A DNA stretch of 25,580 nt from assembly GCA_018062515.1 (NCBI GenBank), contig JAGOSC010000036.1, forward strand, positions 1 through 25,580, written 5' to 3'. The notes under the pieces are model-generated. The model saw nothing but the letters and a program-made list of their open reading frames with translations. It was not told the DNA's origin and did not search any database. This DNA is from Candidatus Omnitrophota bacterium (GTDB taxonomy: Bacteria; Omnitrophota; Gorgyraeia; Zapsychrales; Zapsychraceae). How positions within the stretch are numbered: position 1 is the first letter of the stretch; each line of letters starts with the position of its first letter. The position numbers and the translations under genes were made by a program. Below are positions 23,017 through 25,580 of the stretch, in pieces.

Positions 23017-23988
23017 TTATTTTTTTGCGATAAAAATTGCACGTTTCGGAGCCGGATATCCTTCGATGGTCAAATTCGTGTTATTAGGATCTAAAAAATT
23101 CATCAATGACTCATCACCGATCCAATCTGTGACACGCTGTTCTTCGGAAGTGGTTTTGGTGATGTCCACGAGACGAACATTCTTAAATCCGGCTCGTTTC
23201 ATCCAAATTTCCAGGGTTCTTGGAGAAGGAATAAACCAAACATTCGACATGCGGGCATAGCGATCTTGCGGCATTAAAACATCACCTTGATCATTCTCAA
23301 TAATTAATGTTTCGAGAACAAGTTCCCCCTCGTCTCTCAAGAAAGATTTAAGTTGAAATAAATGGTCCATCGGTGAACGCCGATGGTAAAGCAATCCCAT
23401 CGAAAAAACCGTATCAAAATAATCAAATGATGTTGGCAATTGCTCGATACTCAATGGCAAAACAGAGACCGACGGCTGGTTGATATAATTTTGAATGCTC
23501 AAGAATTGCATAACATAATAGATAACCGGATCAATACCGACGACGAGCTTCGCCCCCTCCCCTGCCATGCGCCAGCCATGATATCCATTCCCGCAACCCA
23601 CGTCGAGCACATATCGTCCACGTAAAGGTTTAATGTGCGGAATCAAACGGTTCCATTTAAGATCCGATCGCCATTCAGCATCGATATGCACTCCAAAGAG
23701 ATTATATGGGCCTTTTCTCCACGGATGAAACTGTTGCAGTAATAACTCTAATGTTTGGCGAGTGTTTGTATCACAATCGCCCGAAGAACCAATTTCGATC
23801 GATGATGTATTTAAATTTATTTGCGAAGGCTTTATGTCGGGCAATTGATCAATGACACTCAGCCATTTAGGAAGGTCGCCCCAATATTGAAAATCAAAAG
23901 ATTTTTCAATTTGTTCAGGAAGAGTTTCCGCCCACGACGACAAACGGGATTGTTTCATTAACTGGAAGGTTGGCTCATAAAAATTCAT
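23017..23988 (-). CDS. cmoB: tRNA U34 carboxymethyltransferase CmoB, 323 aa
   Basis: CmoB transfers a carboxymethyl group from carboxy-SAM to 5-hydroxyuridine at tRNA position 34, making cmo5U, which widens decoding at the wobble position. The family N-terminal region (WAETLPEQIEK, KPSQINL) precedes FHPWRKGPYNLFGVHIDAEW and the SAM-fold motif LDVGCGNGYHGWRM with VGIDP. FDTVFSMGLLYHRRSPMDH, ELVLETLII and the C-terminal IEGYPAPKRAIFIAKK are near-identical to E. coli CmoB as I remember it, and the length is the same. Its ATG overlaps the cmoA stop by 4 bp (ATGA). Confidence 0.97.
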   Translation of the reverse strand: MNFYEPTFQLMKQSRLSSWAETLPEQIEKSFDFQYWGDLPKWLSVIDQLPDIKPSQINLNTSSIEIGSSGDCDTNTRQTLELLLQQFHPWRKGPYNLFGVHIDAEWRSDLKWNRLIPHIKPLRGRYVLDVGCGNGYHGWRMAGEGAKLVVGIDPVIYYVMQFLSIQNYINQPSVSVLPLSIEQLPTSFDYFDTVFSMGLLYHRRSPMDHLFQLKSFLRDEGELVLETLIIENDQGDVLMPQDRYARMSNVWFIPSPRTLEIWMKRAGFKNVRLVDITKTTSEEQRVTDWIGDESLMNFLDPNNTNLTIEGYPAPKRAIFIAKK

Positions 23989-24722
23989 TTGAAGGCAATG
24001 ATGGAGACAAAATTAAAACAACGGAACCAAACATGTGTTTGCTTAAAACCGGCTTGCCGTAATCGTTCCAAGTGCGTTTCCAAAGTGTCTGGAATGAGAA
24101 CATTCTCAAGGGCGGTACGTTTCTGCGCGATTTCAAGATCGCTATATCCATTAAGTTTTTTAAAGGAATGATGCAATTCCGTTTGAACATTCTGTTCTTG
24201 CGCGTCGGAAAAATTAATCTTCTCGGAAATAACTAAAACTCCGCCCGGTAAAAGGCCATCATAAATTCTTTGAATTAAATCAGCGCGATGATCAGGATGG
24301 ATAAATTGCAAAGTAAAATTAATCGCCGCAAATGAAGCATTTTTGATCACAGTTTCCGTGATATCTTGACAAAAAATTTCCACCGGCACGGTCAAATTAC
24401 TGCGGACAATATTTTGGCGGCATTTCCCAACCATGGATTCCGAATTATCGACGGCGATAATCTTAACATTCTCTTGATGAATATAACGGCGCATGGATAA
24501 TGTTCCAGCACCGAGGGAACAGCCTAAATCATAACAAAAACTATTCGCTTGAGTATATTGCCCGGCGAGAACGCCCGTCATATGAATAATCGACCCATAT
24601 CCAGGGACGCTGCGTCGGATCATATCATCAAATACATTAGCGACATCTTCATTAAATACAAAATCGCCGATAAAGGCCTGCGGCTGGGCGTATAATAAAT
24701 CTTTAGTTTGATCCGGTATCAT
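23985..24722 (-). CDS. cmoA: Carboxy-S-adenosylmethionine synthase CmoA, 245 aa
   Basis: CmoA makes carboxy-SAM from SAM and prephenate for CmoB. Family landmarks run through the whole length: FNEDVANVFDDMIRRSVPGYG, the SAM loop YDLGCSLGAGTLSMRR, AVDNSESMVGKCRQN, NFTLQFIHP, LPGGVLVISEKI, LNGYSDLEIAQKRTALENVL and the conserved end VWFRCFNFVSIIAFK. The length matches proteobacterial CmoA. The ATG at 24722 has AAAGGA 8 nt upstream, and a strong promoter with a perfect TATAAT lies at 24759-24787. It is translationally coupled to cmoB. Confidence 0.97.
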   Translation of the reverse strand: MIPDQTKDLLYAQPQAFIGDFVFNEDVANVFDDMIRRSVPGYGSIIHMTGVLAGQYTQANSFCYDLGCSLGAGTLSMRRYIHQENVKIIAVDNSESMVGKCRQNIVRSNLTVPVEIFCQDITETVIKNASFAAINFTLQFIHPDHRADLIQRIYDGLLPGGVLVISEKINFSDAQEQNVQTELHHSFKKLNGYSDLEIAQKRTALENVLIPDTLETHLERLRQAGFKQTHVWFRCFNFVSIIAFK

Positions 24723-24758
24723 TAAAATTCCTTTGATTCTTTTTTCTCGAAAGAACGT

Positions 24759-24787
24759 ATTATAAAGACATTTTTATTATTTTCCAA
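24759..24787 (-). promoter_or_regulatory. Promoter of the cmoAB operon
   Basis: On the minus strand, TTGGAA (24782-24787) and a perfect TATAAT (24759-24764) are spaced by 17 bp. The start near 24752 gives a leader of about 30 nt. The -35 lies only 5 bp after the stop of the preceding gene. Confidence 0.72.
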
Positions 24788-24792
24788 CTTTT

Positions 24793-25580
24793 TTAAAATA
24801 GCCGGATGTGCTGACCGGTATTCATACGTTTAGCTGTATTGTAGACGAGCTGCGCAATAGCGGCATCCTGGATGGCGAGACCGGTTGAATCAAAAATCGT
24901 TATTTGACCGGCTTTCCGAGAAAACTTCTTTTTCTTAGCGACGATTTCTCCCAACGTCGAATAAATATTTCTTTTTGTGATCAATTTCTTACTTAAAGAA
25001 ACATTGATTTCACCGCTGTGCGAGGCCTGTTCCCAATCATCAATAATGATCGTGGCTTCTTGCAAAATCTGCGGATCTAACTCTTCCTTACCCGGAGCAT
25101 CGGCGCCCATGGCATTAATATGCGCGCCGGGTTTAACCCATTCATGACGCACAATCGGTTTTCTCGACGGCGTCGTCGTTACGATAATATCCGACGATAA
25201 AACACATTCTTTAATCGACGAAGACTGAATCATCCGTTCATTTTTAATCTTCATCTTCTTAATAAAACCTTCACTTAAATTGGGTTGATGCCCCCAAACG
25301 CGGACTTCTTTGACAGGAAAAATGCTACGCAACATTTGCAATTGAGTCACCGCTTGAACACCGCAACCGACGAGACTGACTACATTTGAATTCTTATCCG
25401 CCAAATATTTTGCCGCAACAGCTCCAGCAGCCCCAGTGCGCACCGCTGTTAAATACGTCGCGTCCATAATACTAAAAGGAAAGCCTGTTTTAGGATCACT
25501 TAAAATAAGGATAGCCATGACCGCCGGTAATCCGATTTTGGGATTGCCCGGATGAGAATTAACCCATTTCAAAACACAAC
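24793..25580 (-). CDS. Ornithine cyclodeaminase / mu-crystallin family enzyme (alanine-dehydrogenase type), 5' end missing
   Basis: The frame is open to the right edge (262 codons), so roughly the first 60 residues are missing. A TTG at 25572 is internal, not a start. Visible family motifs include KWVNSHPGNPKIGLPAVMA, LSDPKTGFPFSIMDATYLT, AVRTGAAGAVAAKYLA, the NAD(P) loop VVSLVGCGVQAVTQL, SDIIVTTTPS and GAHINAMGADAPGKEELD. The short hydrophobic core ILILSDPKTG and the RTGAAGA run fit both ornithine cyclodeaminase and the archaeal-type alanine dehydrogenase. Imine reductases and siderophore-precursor (SbnB-like) enzymes share the same fold, so the substrate is undecided. It acts in the cytoplasm. 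It ends 70 bp before cmoA. Confidence 0.85.
   Translation of the reverse strand, partial: CVLKWVNSHPGNPKIGLPAVMAILILSDPKTGFPFSIMDATYLTAVRTGAAGAVAAKYLADKNSNVVSLVGCGVQAVTQLQMLRSIFPVKEVRVWGHQPNLSEGFIKKMKIKNERMIQSSSIKECVLSSDIIVTTTPSRKPIVRHEWVKPGAHINAMGADAPGKEELDPQILQEATIIIDDWEQASHSGEINVSLSKKLITKRNIYSTLGEIVAKKKKFSRKAGQITIFDSTGLAIQDAAIAQLVYNTAKRMNTGQHIRLF

Noticed and set aside
1..25580. Plus-strand protein-coding genes
   Set aside because: All sizeable plus-strand frames lie opposite well-supported minus-strand genes, lack ribosome binding sites or give low-complexity, Phe/Arg-rich products. None matches a known family.

Overview
The window reads as about 25.6 kb of chromosome from an uncultured bacterium, most probably Candidatus Omnitrophota (Omnitrophica). 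This rests mainly on the left-edge gene. Its secretion signal, the PVPGT segment and the EMGRDLLAQDYLLKQL segment match, from memory, a family of very large secreted proteins seen almost only in that phylum. An outer-membrane-type lipoprotein and a C25-type secreted protein fit a Gram-negative envelope. Every convincing gene lies on the minus strand, so transcription runs right to left. There is no IS element, phage gene, CRISPR array, rRNA or recognisable tRNA. No stretch above 300 bp lacks a gene; the longest gap is 279 bp (9685-9963).

In transcription order: (1) a partial ornithine-cyclodeaminase/alanine-dehydrogenase family gene, then cmoA-cmoB (tRNA U34 carboxymethylation) with its own promoter. 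(2) A cluster of a Nudix hydrolase, a BamE-like lipoprotein, a GST and an unrecognised 241-aa protein. (3) A small membrane protein that may be leaderless. (4) cysC plus a sulfotransferase, a compact PAPS synthesis and use pair. (5) ileS with its own promoter, followed closely by a GH26-like hydrolase, msrA, a secreted dienelactone hydrolase and a 93-aa membrane protein. (6) A PilZ (c-di-GMP) protein followed by a lipase-maturation-factor-like membrane protein. (7) A DUF2203 gene. (8) A 1237-aa secreted C25 (gingipain)-fold protein with four C-terminal repeats, preceded by an unusual leader and followed by a strong terminator. (9) A tight ATP-grasp / M20 peptidase / FIST cluster. (10) Two small membrane proteins and the start of the giant secreted protein.

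The strongest unusual signal is the C25-fold protein. Both positions of the gingipain Cys/His catalytic dyad appear substituted (Cys to Pro, His to Gly) while the surrounding scaffold is kept, so it looks like a secreted pseudopeptidase carrying four stalk or binding domains. Its leader has an intrinsic-terminator hairpin 33 nt before the start codon and two tandem 16-bp operator-like dyads further upstream. The ATP-grasp/M20/FIST cluster is a second candidate for an uncharacterised small pathway, possibly amide-bond formation and hydrolysis plus small-molecule sensing. Several translation starts were moved from the longest open frame to internal codons with better ribosome binding sites; these are stated in each entry.
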